From: Bdellovibrionales bacterium
Lineage (GTDB): Bacteria; Bdellovibrionota; Bdellovibrionia; Bdellovibrionales; UBA1609
DNA: 64,000 nucleotides
Assembly: GCA_016716765.1 (NCBI GenBank)
Contig: JADJVA010000004.1
Coordinates: 186,001-250,000, forward strand
Direction: 5' to 3'
Below, in pieces: positions 45,854-54,648 of this stretch. Position 1 is the first letter of the stretch. Each line of letters opens with the position of its first letter. A program made the position numbers and the translations under genes. A model generated the notes under the pieces. That model was not told where the DNA came from and ran no database searches. It was given only the letters and a program-made list of their open reading frames with translations.

Positions 45854-46834
45854 TTGAGTCTTGTTATTCATCTAGAGAGATTCGAAGGTCCATTGGCTCT
45901 TCTTCTTCATCTTATCCGTCGGGAAGAGATGGATATTTTCGATATTAATATTCATCAGATAACCTCCCAGTATCTTGAGTTTATTAAGGCAATGAAGAAT
46001 CTTGATTTGGAGAATGCAGGTGAGTTTGTGGCAATGGCCGCAACCCTGATTCAAATTAAATCTAAGTTACTTCTTCCTCAGTACAATGAGTCGGGAGAAG
46101 TGGATGAAGATCAGGATCCTCGCAAGGAGCTCGTTTCAAAGCTCTTCGAATACCAAAAGTATCAAGATGCGGCTCACAGGCTCAATGAACGTCCTCTGGT
46201 GGGACGTGATTTGTTTTTGAGAGGTGAGAGGCTTGATCTGGGGTCCCCAGACGTGGGTGAAATTCTTGTTGAGGAAAATGCACTGTTTGCGCTGATCTCC
46301 TCCTATCGATCCGCTGTCCGAAATATGAAAAAGGGTGTTCATTTTGTGGCAGACGCCCTGCTTTCTATTTCCGAGAGGATTTTGCAGATTAAGGATGCTC
46401 TTGTCATAGGCAAGATTGTCGGTTTTTTTGATTTAATTGATGCTCGGGAGAAAAAAAGAAGCAATCAGATTTTAGTGACCTTCATTTCGCTTCTCGAATT
46501 GGCAAAAATGGGATTTATTTCTTTGTTTCAGGCTGATGATCAGGCAGAAATTCGGATTCAGGCTAAGAATGCCGTCGACCGCGATGTGATTGCTAGAGTG
46601 GAAGATTACGATAACTCTCATTCGGCCGAAGTGGCAGAACAGCTTTTGGTAGAGGCTCAACAGGGGATTTCCATTGATCCTGAAGAAGCTGCAGACAAGC
46701 TAATGGAAGATCGTCCTTCCCCCGAAGTGCTTGAGGCCGAGATGTCAATGGAGGACGGAGCCACAGACGAAGAGATTTTTGAGGAAGAGAAGAAGCTCAT
46801 TGAAGAGGATTTTCAAAAAGATCAAATGAGATAA
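45854..46834 (+). CDS. scpA: Segregation and condensation protein A
   Basis: Encodes 326 aa from TTG 45854 (GAGGA upstream). The kleisin that bridges the two heads of SMC and binds ScpB. The start FEGPLALLLHLIRREEMDIFDINIHQITSQYLEF is diagnostic, as is the helix EFVAMAATLIQIKSKLLLP; the winged-helix end is in VTFISLLELAKMGFISLFQ. The last 80 residues are an acidic extension beyond the family's usual end. A 5-base gap leads to scpB. Confidence 0.93.
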   Translation: MSLVIHLERFEGPLALLLHLIRREEMDIFDINIHQITSQYLEFIKAMKNLDLENAGEFVAMAATLIQIKSKLLLPQYNESGEVDEDQDPRKELVSKLFEYQKYQDAAHRLNERPLVGRDLFLRGERLDLGSPDVGEILVEENALFALISSYRSAVRNMKKGVHFVADALLSISERILQIKDALVIGKIVGFFDLIDAREKKRSNQILVTFISLLELAKMGFISLFQADDQAEIRIQAKNAVDRDVIARVEDYDNSHSAEVAEQLLVEAQQGISIDPEEAADKLMEDRPSPEVLEAEMSMEDGATDEEIFEEEKKLIEEDFQKDQMR

Positions 46835-46845
46835 GGTGGATGATC

Positions 46846-48192
46846 ATGAATAAAGATGCCGAAAAAGACGAGAACAAAGAAACTGTTCATTCGGAAATAG
46901 ACAGTTGGGTTGAATTCGAAAGAGATCCATCTCTGATTCTAGCGACTCCTCTTCTGGATGAGGAGGCTGTGACGCTTGGTGACAGCGAGGAGCAGGACGA
47001 TCCTGAATTGTCTGCTGAAGAGGAAGCTTCGCAATTTTCAGCAGAGGGCACTGAACTTGAAGGGTTTGAGTCAGCAGCCGTAGAGGATGCTGAATTTATT
47101 GAAGATGATCGTGTCATTTCAATTGTTGAGAGCCTATTGTTCTCCACCGAAAAGCCAATATCAATGGCACAGATGAGACAGGTCTTTAAAGGAACAACTG
47201 CGACCTCAAAGCAAATTCGTTGGGCTATCGACCAATTGGCTGTCGAATTTGCCGGTATGAGGCGAGGGATAACAATTGAAGAAATCAACAGTGGTTTTCA
47301 GGTTCGAACGAAAATTGACAATCTTCCCTACTTGCGGCGCTTGGTGAAGACTCGTCCGTTCAAACTCTCAGGTCCAGCGCTTGAAGTGATGGCTATTGTT
47401 GCCTACAAACAGCCGGTGACAAAAGGGGGCATTGACGAAATCAGGGGTGTCGAGTCGGGGCACCTCCTGCGTGGTTTAATGGAAAAGTCTTTGGTTAATT
47501 TCGCTGGAAAAAGTGAATTGCCTGGCAAACCGATGCTTTATGCGACGACGCGTAAATTTTTGGAAACCTTTGGATTGAGAAATATTCGTGAATTGCCATC
47601 GCTCAGCGAAATTGATGAGTTGATTCCGGAGGGTATCGGCGAGATATCTGAGTTTGATAAGAAAAATGAGCGTCTTGAGGATATCACGGGTGATTTGTCG
47701 CGAGAAGCTGGTTTCACGTATTCCGAAGGCGAAGAAGAGTTATTAAAAATATCTTCAGAGTTGGAAGTTATCACGACCTCATCAAATTTCTTTGAAGAAG
47801 AAAAGTTGAGGGCCAAAGAAAAGCGCGACAAAGAAAGAGCTCAGGATGTTCGCGATGCGATCACGCTTGGTGATACCGTTGAAGCCAAAGATAGAAAGTG
47901 GCTCGAGCGCTATGAGAAATCACTGGAAGAGGCCAAGGCAGCTTCTGAGGTTTTGAGTCCTACCGAAGAAGCCAGCTCTGCCAAATCACCTGAGGAGGAC
48001 CCTTCATCGATTGAGCTTGAGATCGAGACAGCCTTTAATACCTTTTTTGATACTGGAAAACAGCCTGATGAAAAGGAATCCTGGGAGAGTCTTCCCGTAA
48101 AGGCTGTTGATAAAAAGCCTTCCTCAAAAATCGGAAACGTCTCCTTCGACAATTTTGAAAAGGATTTGGAAGTCTTTAAAGACTCGCAATAG
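46846..48192 (+). CDS. scpB: Segregation and condensation protein B with long acidic extensions
   Basis: Encodes 448 aa from ATG 46846 (AAGG site; ATG 46840 is adjacent). The ScpB core (about 85-250) has IVESLLFSTEKPISMAQM, RGITIEEINSGFQVRTK and AVVAYKQPVTKGGIDEIRGV-like winged-helix elements. Around it lie an 85-residue Glu/Asp/Ser-rich N-terminal arm and a 200-residue acidic C-terminal arm, making it about twice the usual 180-250 aa. Works with ScpA and SMC in chromosome condensation and segregation. Its 3' end overlaps the convergent oxidoreductase by 17 bases. Confidence 0.9.
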   Translation: MNKDAEKDENKETVHSEIDSWVEFERDPSLILATPLLDEEAVTLGDSEEQDDPELSAEEEASQFSAEGTELEGFESAAVEDAEFIEDDRVISIVESLLFSTEKPISMAQMRQVFKGTTATSKQIRWAIDQLAVEFAGMRRGITIEEINSGFQVRTKIDNLPYLRRLVKTRPFKLSGPALEVMAIVAYKQPVTKGGIDEIRGVESGHLLRGLMEKSLVNFAGKSELPGKPMLYATTRKFLETFGLRNIRELPSLSEIDELIPEGIGEISEFDKKNERLEDITGDLSREAGFTYSEGEEELLKISSELEVITTSSNFFEEEKLRAKEKRDKERAQDVRDAITLGDTVEAKDRKWLERYEKSLEEAKAASEVLSPTEEASSAKSPEEDPSSIELEIETAFNTFFDTGKQPDEKESWESLPVKAVDKKPSSKIGNVSFDNFEKDLEVFKDSQ

Positions 48193-49702
48193 CTTCGGCG
48201 ACTTTGATGCCATCGCAAGCAGCACTGGTTATTCCTCCAGCGTATCCGGCGCCTTCTCCTGTTGGATAAAGGCCCGCGTGGCTAATGGACTGAAGAGATT
48301 GTGGGTCTCGGGTGATTCGCAATGGGCAAGAGGTTCGTGATTCAATGCCATGAAATTGGGCCTCAGGACTGATAAATCCCTTCATCGCTTTTTCAAAAGA
48401 TTCGAGACCCCAGGATAGGGATTCGCAGATATTCGATGGCAGAAGTTCATCGAGACGAACGGGAACGACTCCACTGGGTGAGGAAGAGGGAATTGCGGGG
48501 CCTCGCTTTTGACTTAAGAAATCCGTCACTCTTTGGACGGGAAGCGCTCGTCCTCCGCCTTCCTGTTGAACAGCGAGAAAAGCCGCATGTTCAAGCGAGC
48601 GGCGCCACTTGATCCCTCCCATTAAATCTCCCGCAAAGCTCTTTTCAAAGTCAACCGTGACCACAATAGCCGAATTTGCAAAGGCGGAGTTTCTTCGGTA
48701 GTTGCTCATCCCGTTGACGACGATTCCGTCAGGTTCAGTGCCGCTCGAGAGAGTATATCCTCCAGGACACATGCAAAAGCTATAGATCCCCGTCTGTTCC
48801 TCCTCACGATGAGCCGCAAGTTTGTAGTTCGCCGCTCCCAATTTGGGATGCCCTGCAAATTCGCGAAATTGAATCTGATCGATCCATTTTTGGGGGTGTT
48901 CAATTCTCAAGCCGACAGCGAAGGATTTGCCCTCCATTGACACGCCCAATTCGAGAAGGTGATCGAAAACATCCCCTGCGCTATGACCTGTCGCCAGGAT
49001 GACCTGTTGGCTTCGAAAGATTTGGTCATGCTCGGTTTTTACCCCAATGATCATTTTATTTTCGGTGAGCAGTTCAGTGACTCGAGTATCAAAAAAAATC
49101 TCGCATCCCAGTTTGAGTAAGTGTTGCCGGAGCTGAGGAATCACTCGTCTGATGCGATCCGATCCAACGTGGGGGTTGGCCAGATAGAGGATCTCAGAGG
49201 GCGCTCCGAATTCGACGAGTTTTTGCATAACATAGGGGATATGGGGGCTTTTGATTCGAGTGATGAGTTTGCCATCGGAGTACAAACCGGCCCCACCCTC
49301 TCCGTAGCAGACGTTGTTTCGAGGGTCGAGCTCACCATAGCGCCAAAAGTGATTGATTGCCTTGAGGCGTTTCACGCAATCAGAGCCTCGTTCGAAAATC
49401 CGGCAAGGGATTCCTCTTTCGAGCAACCGCAAGGCCGCAAATAAGCCCGCAGGGCCCGAACCGATGATGATCACGGGGTCGCCCTTAAACGAGACTCTTT
49501 CGACCTTGATTGAGGTGTCTGGAGGTGTTTCGTTTTCTTCGAATACTTCCACCGAATAAATGAGATGAGGAGAATGGCGCCTCCGGGCATCGACTGACTG
49601 GCGCATGATATGATAGCTGCCGTAGTTAGGAACTAGCCAGGAGAGTTTTTCCTCCAGATCCTCGTCAATTCCTAATTTGATATTGTGAAAAATTCGACTC
49701 AT
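48176..49702 (-). CDS. FAD-dependent dehydrogenase (COG2509-like)
   Basis: Encodes 508 aa from ATG 49702 (GGGA upstream); an extension to GTG 49717 is less likely. An N-terminal 90-residue domain precedes the dinucleotide motif VIIIGSGPAGLFAALRLLERG and IFERGSD. GGAGLYSDGKLITR, VILATGHSAGDVF and the late LYPTGEGAGYAGGITSAACDG are hallmarks of these uncharacterised flavoproteins. Cytoplasmic; substrate unknown. The first 290 bases of the gene are repeated at 51237-51535. Confidence 0.85.
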   Translation of the reverse strand: MSRIFHNIKLGIDEDLEEKLSWLVPNYGSYHIMRQSVDARRRHSPHLIYSVEVFEENETPPDTSIKVERVSFKGDPVIIIGSGPAGLFAALRLLERGIPCRIFERGSDCVKRLKAINHFWRYGELDPRNNVCYGEGGAGLYSDGKLITRIKSPHIPYVMQKLVEFGAPSEILYLANPHVGSDRIRRVIPQLRQHLLKLGCEIFFDTRVTELLTENKMIIGVKTEHDQIFRSQQVILATGHSAGDVFDHLLELGVSMEGKSFAVGLRIEHPQKWIDQIQFREFAGHPKLGAANYKLAAHREEEQTGIYSFCMCPGGYTLSSGTEPDGIVVNGMSNYRRNSAFANSAIVVTVDFEKSFAGDLMGGIKWRRSLEHAAFLAVQQEGGGRALPVQRVTDFLSQKRGPAIPSSSPSGVVPVRLDELLPSNICESLSWGLESFEKAMKGFISPEAQFHGIESRTSCPLRITRDPQSLQSISHAGLYPTGEGAGYAGGITSAACDGIKVAEAIASL

Positions 49703-49725
49703 ATTTTCCCGTAGCACATATCCTA
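49424..49725 (+). repeat. Duplicated segment, original copy (5' end of oxidoreductase gene)
   Basis: About 300 bases covering the start and first 95 codons of the FAD oxidoreductase match 51237-51535 at roughly 97 percent by eye (about eight substitutions and one small indel). Confidence 0.85.
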
Positions 49726-50023
49726 CATGAAACCCAGAATTATTGAAGATTGAAATCTCAAAGAAGTCACCTCTCAGATTGACGCGCCTAGAGGTGTGTG
49801 TTCCTTGGGAATTAGACCCGGACAGAATCGCCTGGTAGTTTCAATCGACGACACATCATTTACAGATGTCAAAGCCTTCAACAGGCGAATGGGTTCTACT
49901 AAAGTGTTTTGCTCAAAATTGATATATATGATTTGAGTCAAAAAAAATTGGTATTTTTCGTGCATACCCTTTACCAGTTAGCACCATAGTCAACCTTAAG
50001 ATTTAATAAAAGTGCGGAGGCTT

Positions 50024-50587
50024 ATGATTAAAAGTCGAAAAATCATTTTTATGACAGTCAAAATTATTTTGTTTTTCGGCATTAGTTTATCGGCTCAAGG
50101 GGAAATTTGTATTAGCAAGTTGTCTGAGTTAAATAAAATTGATGGAGCTGCGAGAGAGACTTTCGGCAAAAATTGGAGGACACTATTTCCTGATCGACAA
50201 TTATCGGTCAAAGTCTTCGAGGCATCTGATCATTCAGGGAGTGCTCCAATAAAGCGATTTAAGGTGCAGCTAAGTGATCGTGATCTTATTGAAATCAATG
50301 TCGCCGGAGAAACTTACAGTGGAAAAATTTGTTCAACAAAATCAGCTTTTGAAATTAGAGTTGTTTTGCTTGGAGGGCTGATCCCTGGACCTATTTATGA
50401 GCTGGCCGGCACAGGTCGGGAAGGAGAAATTAAGGTAGCCGAAATAAGCTCGAATTCCTCAGGAGCTAACGAAGCAAGCTTTTCTTCTGCTTTAAAATAT
50501 TTCACATTTGTATTGAAGGATGCTGAAAAAGGATCTTTAGGTACTGGAATCGCAAAAAATTCGCGTTCAACCAGGGGAGCTAAATGA
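50024..50587 (+). CDS. Secreted protein of unknown function, first gene of a pair
   Basis: Encodes 187 aa from ATG 50024 because GGAGG (50014-50018) lies five bases upstream; GTG 50012 is the longer choice. Signal peptide (FMTVKIILFFGISLSAQG) and a mature chain with two Cys (EICISKL and KICSTKS) that may pair. Predicted alternating strands (RFKVQLSDRDLIEINVAG, FEIRVVLLGGLIPGPIYEL). It ends in a basic tail and overlaps the next gene by four bases. No family recognised. Confidence 0.7.
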   Translation: MIKSRKIIFMTVKIILFFGISLSAQGEICISKLSELNKIDGAARETFGKNWRTLFPDRQLSVKVFEASDHSGSAPIKRFKVQLSDRDLIEINVAGETYSGKICSTKSAFEIRVVLLGGLIPGPIYELAGTGREGEIKVAEISSNSSGANEASFSSALKYFTFVLKDAEKGSLGTGIAKNSRSTRGAK

Positions 50588-51135
50588 GCGGTCCAATTGG
50601 AAGCATATGTGTAGCAGCTTTTTCGATAGGGTTTGCCACCGTCAATATTGCTTCCGCACAACTGGTTGAGAAAAGCTCTGCCTGGAGAATCAATTCCCAT
50701 CCGCTGGCAATGAAGCTAGCCGCTAAGGAAATCAATTACCCGGTGCGCGAGAACTACATAATGTCTCGAAAGGAAGATGAAGGTACAGAAAAGGTAAGAA
50801 TAATAAGAATTGAGAAATCCGACTATTTAAAGATCTCTCCAAAATCAATGAAGGTAAGCTCTGAGGCCATTTCCAAGTTCACCCAAAAAATTGTCTTACG
50901 TGGAATTGACGGAATTGAAATCGACAAATGGGATGTCAATTCAAGGGGCCAAGAATATGTGATCTATCGATATCAGATCCAAGGCAGCATTGAACCTCTG
51001 GTTATTTCTTCCTATGGATTTAACCGAAATGGCGAAGTTTTTTTGGCGATCCACATGGGTTCTTTGGAAAATTCACGGCGTTACAGAACTGATGTGAACG
51101 ATCTTGTTCGGCGCTTCATTGCATCGGAGATGTAG
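50584..51135 (+). CDS. Secreted protein of unknown function, second gene of a pair
   Basis: Encodes 183 aa. ATG 50584 overlaps the previous stop (ATGA). An N-terminal signal sequence (CVAAFSIGFATVNIASAQ) is followed by a chain with charged strands (KVRIIRIEKSDYLKISP, QKIVLRGIDGIEIDKWDVN, EYVIYRYQIQGSIEPLVISS) and no Cys in the mature part. The two genes are translated together and both exported, so their products may act as a complex (inference). They sit inside the duplicated segment, in the first unit only. Confidence 0.7.
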   Translation: MSGPIGSICVAAFSIGFATVNIASAQLVEKSSAWRINSHPLAMKLAAKEINYPVRENYIMSRKEDEGTEKVRIIRIEKSDYLKISPKSMKVSSEAISKFTQKIVLRGIDGIEIDKWDVNSRGQEYVIYRYQIQGSIEPLVISSYGFNRNGEVFLAIHMGSLENSRRYRTDVNDLVRRFIASEM

Positions 51136-51175
51136 TTCGATAGGGGTTTTTGGGAATCACCACAGTATGGGCTGT

Positions 51176-51236
51176 TTCGCTTGACTCAGGGATCAGTATG
51201 AGTGAATTCTTCAAGACATGAAATTTAAAGATCATT
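51176..51236 (+). repeat. Duplicated psd leader and first codons (copy at the junction)
   Basis: These bases match 52286-52346, the 40-base leader and first codons of psd, at roughly 80-85 percent by eye (ttcgcttgactcag and cttcaagacatga identical blocks). At 51237 the similarity to psd stops abruptly and the oxidoreductase copy begins, making this the join of a tandem duplication. Confidence 0.75.
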
Positions 51237-51535
51237 CAACCGCAAGGCTGCAGCCCGCAGGGCCCGAACCGATGATGATCACGGGGTCGCCCTTAAACGA
51301 GACTCTTTCGACCTTGATAGAGGTGTCTGGAGGTGTTTCGTTTTCTTCGAATACTTCCACCGAATAAATGAGATGAGGAGAATGGCGCCTCCGGGCATCG
51401 ACTGACTGGCGCATGATATGATAGCTGCCGTAGTTAGGAACTAGCCAGGAGAGTTTTTCCTCCAAGTCCTCGTCTATTCCTAGTTTTATATTGTGAAAAA
51501 TTCGACTCATATTTTTCGGTAGCACACATCCTATC
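51237..51535 (-). pseudogene. Truncated copy of the FAD oxidoreductase 5' end
   Basis: Reads MSRIFHNIKLGIDEDLEE onward with the GSGPAG start of the FAD motif, then diverges and stops within a few codons. About 95 codons of the full 508 remain. It keeps the ribosome site and start, so a short peptide could be made. It was generated by duplication of 49424-49725. Confidence 0.85.
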
Positions 51536-51886
51536 CGAAACTCAGGTTTTTTGGAGGTCGAGCGCCCCTATTCCTCTTTTCTGTCTTTGCTGGGTATTTG
51601 ATCTCCATTAATGCGCAGCGTCTTTAAAAATTTATGAACCTCACCAGAAGGGCAGAATCGGACAGAATCGCTTGCTAATAACATGCCTGGAAAAGAGATT
51701 CCAGAATGGAAAATGAAACGACGTCCGGCTGGGTCTTAGTCGCTTGATTTAAAATAAATGCAATATTATCGAGTAGTTGGATTTGTAACCAAGGCATGAA
51801 TACTGCAGAGAAATTAGGCAGAATGAATAGCGAGAGGAGAGAGAAACGATCGGCTTAATCTTCTTAATAAGTGACAGGAGGCAAAA
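51536..51886. other. Intergenic stretch within the second duplication unit
   Basis: Nothing coding seen. A 16-base match (cggacagaatcgc then c or t and tg) near 51660 also occurs near 49815, the corresponding place in the first unit, hinting that the spacer was once duplicated too. The ribosome site of the next gene (GGAGG) lies at the right end. Confidence 0.5.
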
Positions 51887-52228
51887 GTGACCCAAATGAG
51901 TTTTAAGGCATTCTTAGCGATAGTGTTTTTTATTTCGGCAATTGCAACAGACGCTCAAGAAAGAAGAGATCAGCGAAGGCAGGAGCGACAACGACACCGA
52001 ATGAATCAGGGAATCGCGAATTCTGAGCTCAACGAAGCAGAGACGAGAAGATTAGAAAGAGGGCAGCAGCGAGTAGAAAGAGCTCAGACACGTGCAGAAC
52101 GGGACGGTTATGTGGATCCGGCAGAAGCCCAAAGGCTCGAGCAACTTCAAGATCGTCAGTCTGAGAGAATTCATCGCCAACGACACGATGGTCAGACAGG
52201 AAGTTCTACCGGCCAAACTGCTCAGTGA
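51887..52228 (+). CDS. Secreted Gln/Arg-rich coiled-coil protein
   Basis: Encodes 113 aa from GTG 51887 with GGAGG 6 bases upstream. Signal peptide (AFLAIVFFISAIATDA), then RRDQRRQERQRHRMNQGIANSELNEAETRRLERGQQRVE and YVDPAEAQRLEQLQDRQSERIHR patterns. Matches, from memory, a widespread family of small exported proteins with the pattern RINQGxxxGxLxxxEAxRLExxQxRIxxxExxAxxDGxVxxxExxRL, often near metal or stress genes; function unknown. The D-G-x-V-D turn resembles a Ca2+-binding (EF-hand-like) loop. Confidence 0.75.
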   Translation: MTQMSFKAFLAIVFFISAIATDAQERRDQRRQERQRHRMNQGIANSELNEAETRRLERGQQRVERAQTRAERDGYVDPAEAQRLEQLQDRQSERIHRQRHDGQTGSSTGQTAQ

Positions 52229-52285
52229 TAGGTGGACTTTTGTTGTAAAAAAGAGAGTTTTAGCGCGCTGGCCTGTGTTGTTGTG

Positions 52286-52346
52286 TTCGCTTGACTCAGA
52301 GATCTGGATGAGTGAACTCTTCAAGACATGAGTTACAAAGAACATT
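52286..52346 (+). repeat. Duplicated psd leader (original copy)
   Basis: Matches 51176-51236; see that entry. Includes the psd start codon at 52328. Confidence 0.7.
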
Positions 52347-53176
52347 TCATAGGCTGCTCGCTATTTTTGATCCCAAAAAATTTGATGAGCTATTGGGTGG
52401 GCAAGCTTGTTCATCTTCGATTGCCTCCCCCCCTTGCGTTATGGACTGTGCGCTGGTTTGCAAAGAGGTATCGAATCAATTTGCAGGAGGCAGAACTCCC
52501 CATAGAATCCTATTTGAGTATTGGGGAGTTGTTCACTCGAAAGCTGAGACCAGGGCTTCGGCCTTCGAAGGGGGGTATTGTCCATCCGGCTGATTCAAGT
52601 TTGACTCAAAGAGGAAAGATTGAAAAGGGGCTTTTATTTCAAGTGAAGGGTTTGTCTTACTTGGTTGAGGATTTTTTGAGCGATCCAGATGCTGCTGCGA
52701 AATGGGAGGACGGACATTATCTCACCTACTACCTCTGTCCAACTGATTATCACCGGGTGCATTCTCCGGTGCATGGATTCGTAAAGAGTATTAAATATGT
52801 TCCGGGAAATTTGTGGCCCGTGAATAATTGGAGTGTCAACCATATCGCTAGGCTATTTGCTCGCAATGAGCGGTTGATTTTTAACATACAAACTCAGCGA
52901 GGAACGGTCGCTCTCGTCATGGTAGGGGCCACAAACGTCGGGAAAATGTCAGTGAGTTTTGACCCCGAATTACAGACCAATCAATGCGCCTCTCGCCAGA
53001 TTATCGAAAAGAACTACGATCCCCCACAAGAGTTGAATCCTGGCGAAGAGCTAGGAATTTTTCATATGGGCAGCACGGTGGTCACGCTTTATCCGCCTGG
53101 TTTTTTTCGTTCCGAAATTAAACCAGGCGAACCTATTGCGGTGCGAGTGGGAGAAGAGCTCACTGAGTCTTTGTGA
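52328..53176 (+). CDS. psd: Phosphatidylserine decarboxylase
   Basis: Encodes 282 aa. Makes phosphatidylethanolamine. The cleavage site that forms the pyruvoyl group is the G-S-T at 248-250 (FHMGSTVVTLYPPG), the usual LGST with Met for Leu. Catalytic-triad regions HPADS (His86-Pro-Ala-Asp) and YHRVHSPVHG (His142-148) are present, giving the self-processing Asp-His-Ser arrangement. Length fits the proteobacterial inner-membrane form. Its leader and start are duplicated at 51176-51236. Confidence 0.92.
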   Translation: MSYKEHFIGCSLFLIPKNLMSYWVGKLVHLRLPPPLALWTVRWFAKRYRINLQEAELPIESYLSIGELFTRKLRPGLRPSKGGIVHPADSSLTQRGKIEKGLLFQVKGLSYLVEDFLSDPDAAAKWEDGHYLTYYLCPTDYHRVHSPVHGFVKSIKYVPGNLWPVNNWSVNHIARLFARNERLIFNIQTQRGTVALVMVGATNVGKMSVSFDPELQTNQCASRQIIEKNYDPPQELNPGEELGIFHMGSTVVTLYPPGFFRSEIKPGEPIAVRVGEELTESL

Positions 53177-53232
53177 GCTCTCTTGATCGACTCATTTGTC
53201 CCCCCAGCCAGAGATGTGCTCTTTCCATAGAA

Positions 53233-54055
53233 TCAATTCGATGTGGGGTCAGTGTCGATTTCGATCCTATCGGGATTAATGTCCGAATAAATTTCAACTG
53301 CCTTATTGTTGTGAACAAACCGAATGAGATATCGAATAATACCCTCTTCCTTTTGGATCCAACTGTGCCGCTCTAGATCGTTATCAGAATTCGAGATCGT
53401 AAGGCTTGAGATTTTAGAGTTGTCACTGCGTTCAATTTTAGAAAAATAGATCTCTCTGTTATCTTGCACTATATGAATGCTCTTGAGCCGCTTCGACTCG
53501 TCAACGCAGACAGCCAAATCTGCAACTTCAGGACGAGGCTTGATATTATCCGCTACAGCTTCTTTAAATAGCGGATTCCCTTTTGGCGTTACCCCTTGCG
53601 AAATTTTGAAGATGAAAATCTGGCTGGCAGGGCACTCCTTAATCAAGTGGGCCAGTTCATTCTGAGCTACTTTTTTCTCTCTGCTCCGTTACGCCTATTT
53701 CTTTAAGGGCTGATTTGCTTTCAAAGTCGTGTCATCACCTGAGAACCAGTGTCGCGAATGCTTTGTGTTTAAGGTCAAAACTTCGTACCTGGAGTTTTGA
53801 TATATTTTTAGAAGATATTTGTTTTGACCAATTCTCCGTTTCTAAAAGCGCGAGGAGCTCAGGTTTAACTTTCCCCTCCTCAATGATTTCTATCCGGCCA
53901 AAACCTGGAAATCGGAGATACTTTGGGTCACCTGCTCGCTCAGCTTCGCTTGCTACAGGAGCATATTCTGGTTTAGTTAAATTGCTGGCCCAGACAGAAC
54001 TGCCCAGGAGACAAGCCAATAAAGTTAAGAAGTGAAGTGAAAAACGAATCATCAC
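53233..54055 (-). pseudogene. Decayed exported-protein gene (split over two frames)
   Basis: Starting at 54055 leftwards, a signal peptide (FSLHFLTLLACLLGSSVWAS) opens a 106-codon frame that stops at 53735-53737. A 137-codon frame (53646-53233) without its own good start follows. Between them, readable protein is seen across frames (GDDTTLKANQPLK and EIGVTEQREK, then VAQNELAHLIKECPASQIF). An extra base in the A6 run at 53671-53676 (T run on the plus strand) and other shifts would restore one protein of about 265 aa. So a single exported protein gene is damaged. Family unknown. Confidence 0.5.
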
Positions 54056-54144
54056 ACGGCTCCTTGTTGAGTTTTAGGTTTCCGGTGTGGACATATGGTC
54101 TTTGATACCAAGGACTTCCACGGCTAGACTGTCAAAGGCAGGCC

Positions 54145-54378
54145 TCAGTCTCCATTGTTGCCAATGGCTTCGACGGGGCAGCCATCCATCGCCTCCTTGC
54201 AGGAGGCCTCCTCTTCAGGAGTAGAGGGCTGCACGACGACAAAGGCATGCCCATCGTTCTGGTCCATACCAAAATGATTTGGCGCCGTCAAACAGCATGC
54301 ATCACAGGCGATGCATTCCTTATCTACGTAGTAGCGCCCTGGAACATTTTCATCGTACTTTTTTTCTTTATCAGCCAT
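54145..54378 (-). CDS. Single-cluster ferredoxin
   Basis: Encodes 77 aa. Motif CIACDACC near residue 22 (Cx2Cx2CC) and DGCPVEAI near the C terminus, giving the three-plus-one ligands of one [4Fe-4S] (or [3Fe-4S]) cluster as in small Bdellovibrio/Myxococcus ferredoxins. The central part is acidic (PSTPEEEASCKEAM). No partner reductase is adjacent. Confidence 0.85.
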   Translation of the reverse strand: MADKEKKYDENVPGRYYVDKECIACDACCLTAPNHFGMDQNDGHAFVVVQPSTPEEEASCKEAMDGCPVEAIGNNGD

Positions 54379-54648
54379 ATTCTTGTGGGCCTCACTGAAC
54401 CAATTTTTTGCGCGCAGCCGAAAGGAGATACGTCGTTAAAAAAGTCGCATTTCCGAGTTCGCCAGGATAGGTAAGACGAGATTTTAGCGCAATGTTCAAT
54501 GCAAAGCATTAGATTTTGAATGCCTTCCTTAAAAATTTGGTGTCGAGGGGGAGCGGAGCTTTCGATGCAAAAAAATCTATGCTAGGAGAGTTCGGGGACT
54601 TCAGTTAGTGTCTTCTCCTGTTTTAAAACAAAAATCTTAGGGAATTTC

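Noticed and set aside
51218..51300. A chimeric psd-oxidoreductase peptide starting at the duplicated psd ATG
   Set aside because: The frame runs antisense through the oxidoreductase fragment and gives no sensible protein; it is only the duplication joint.
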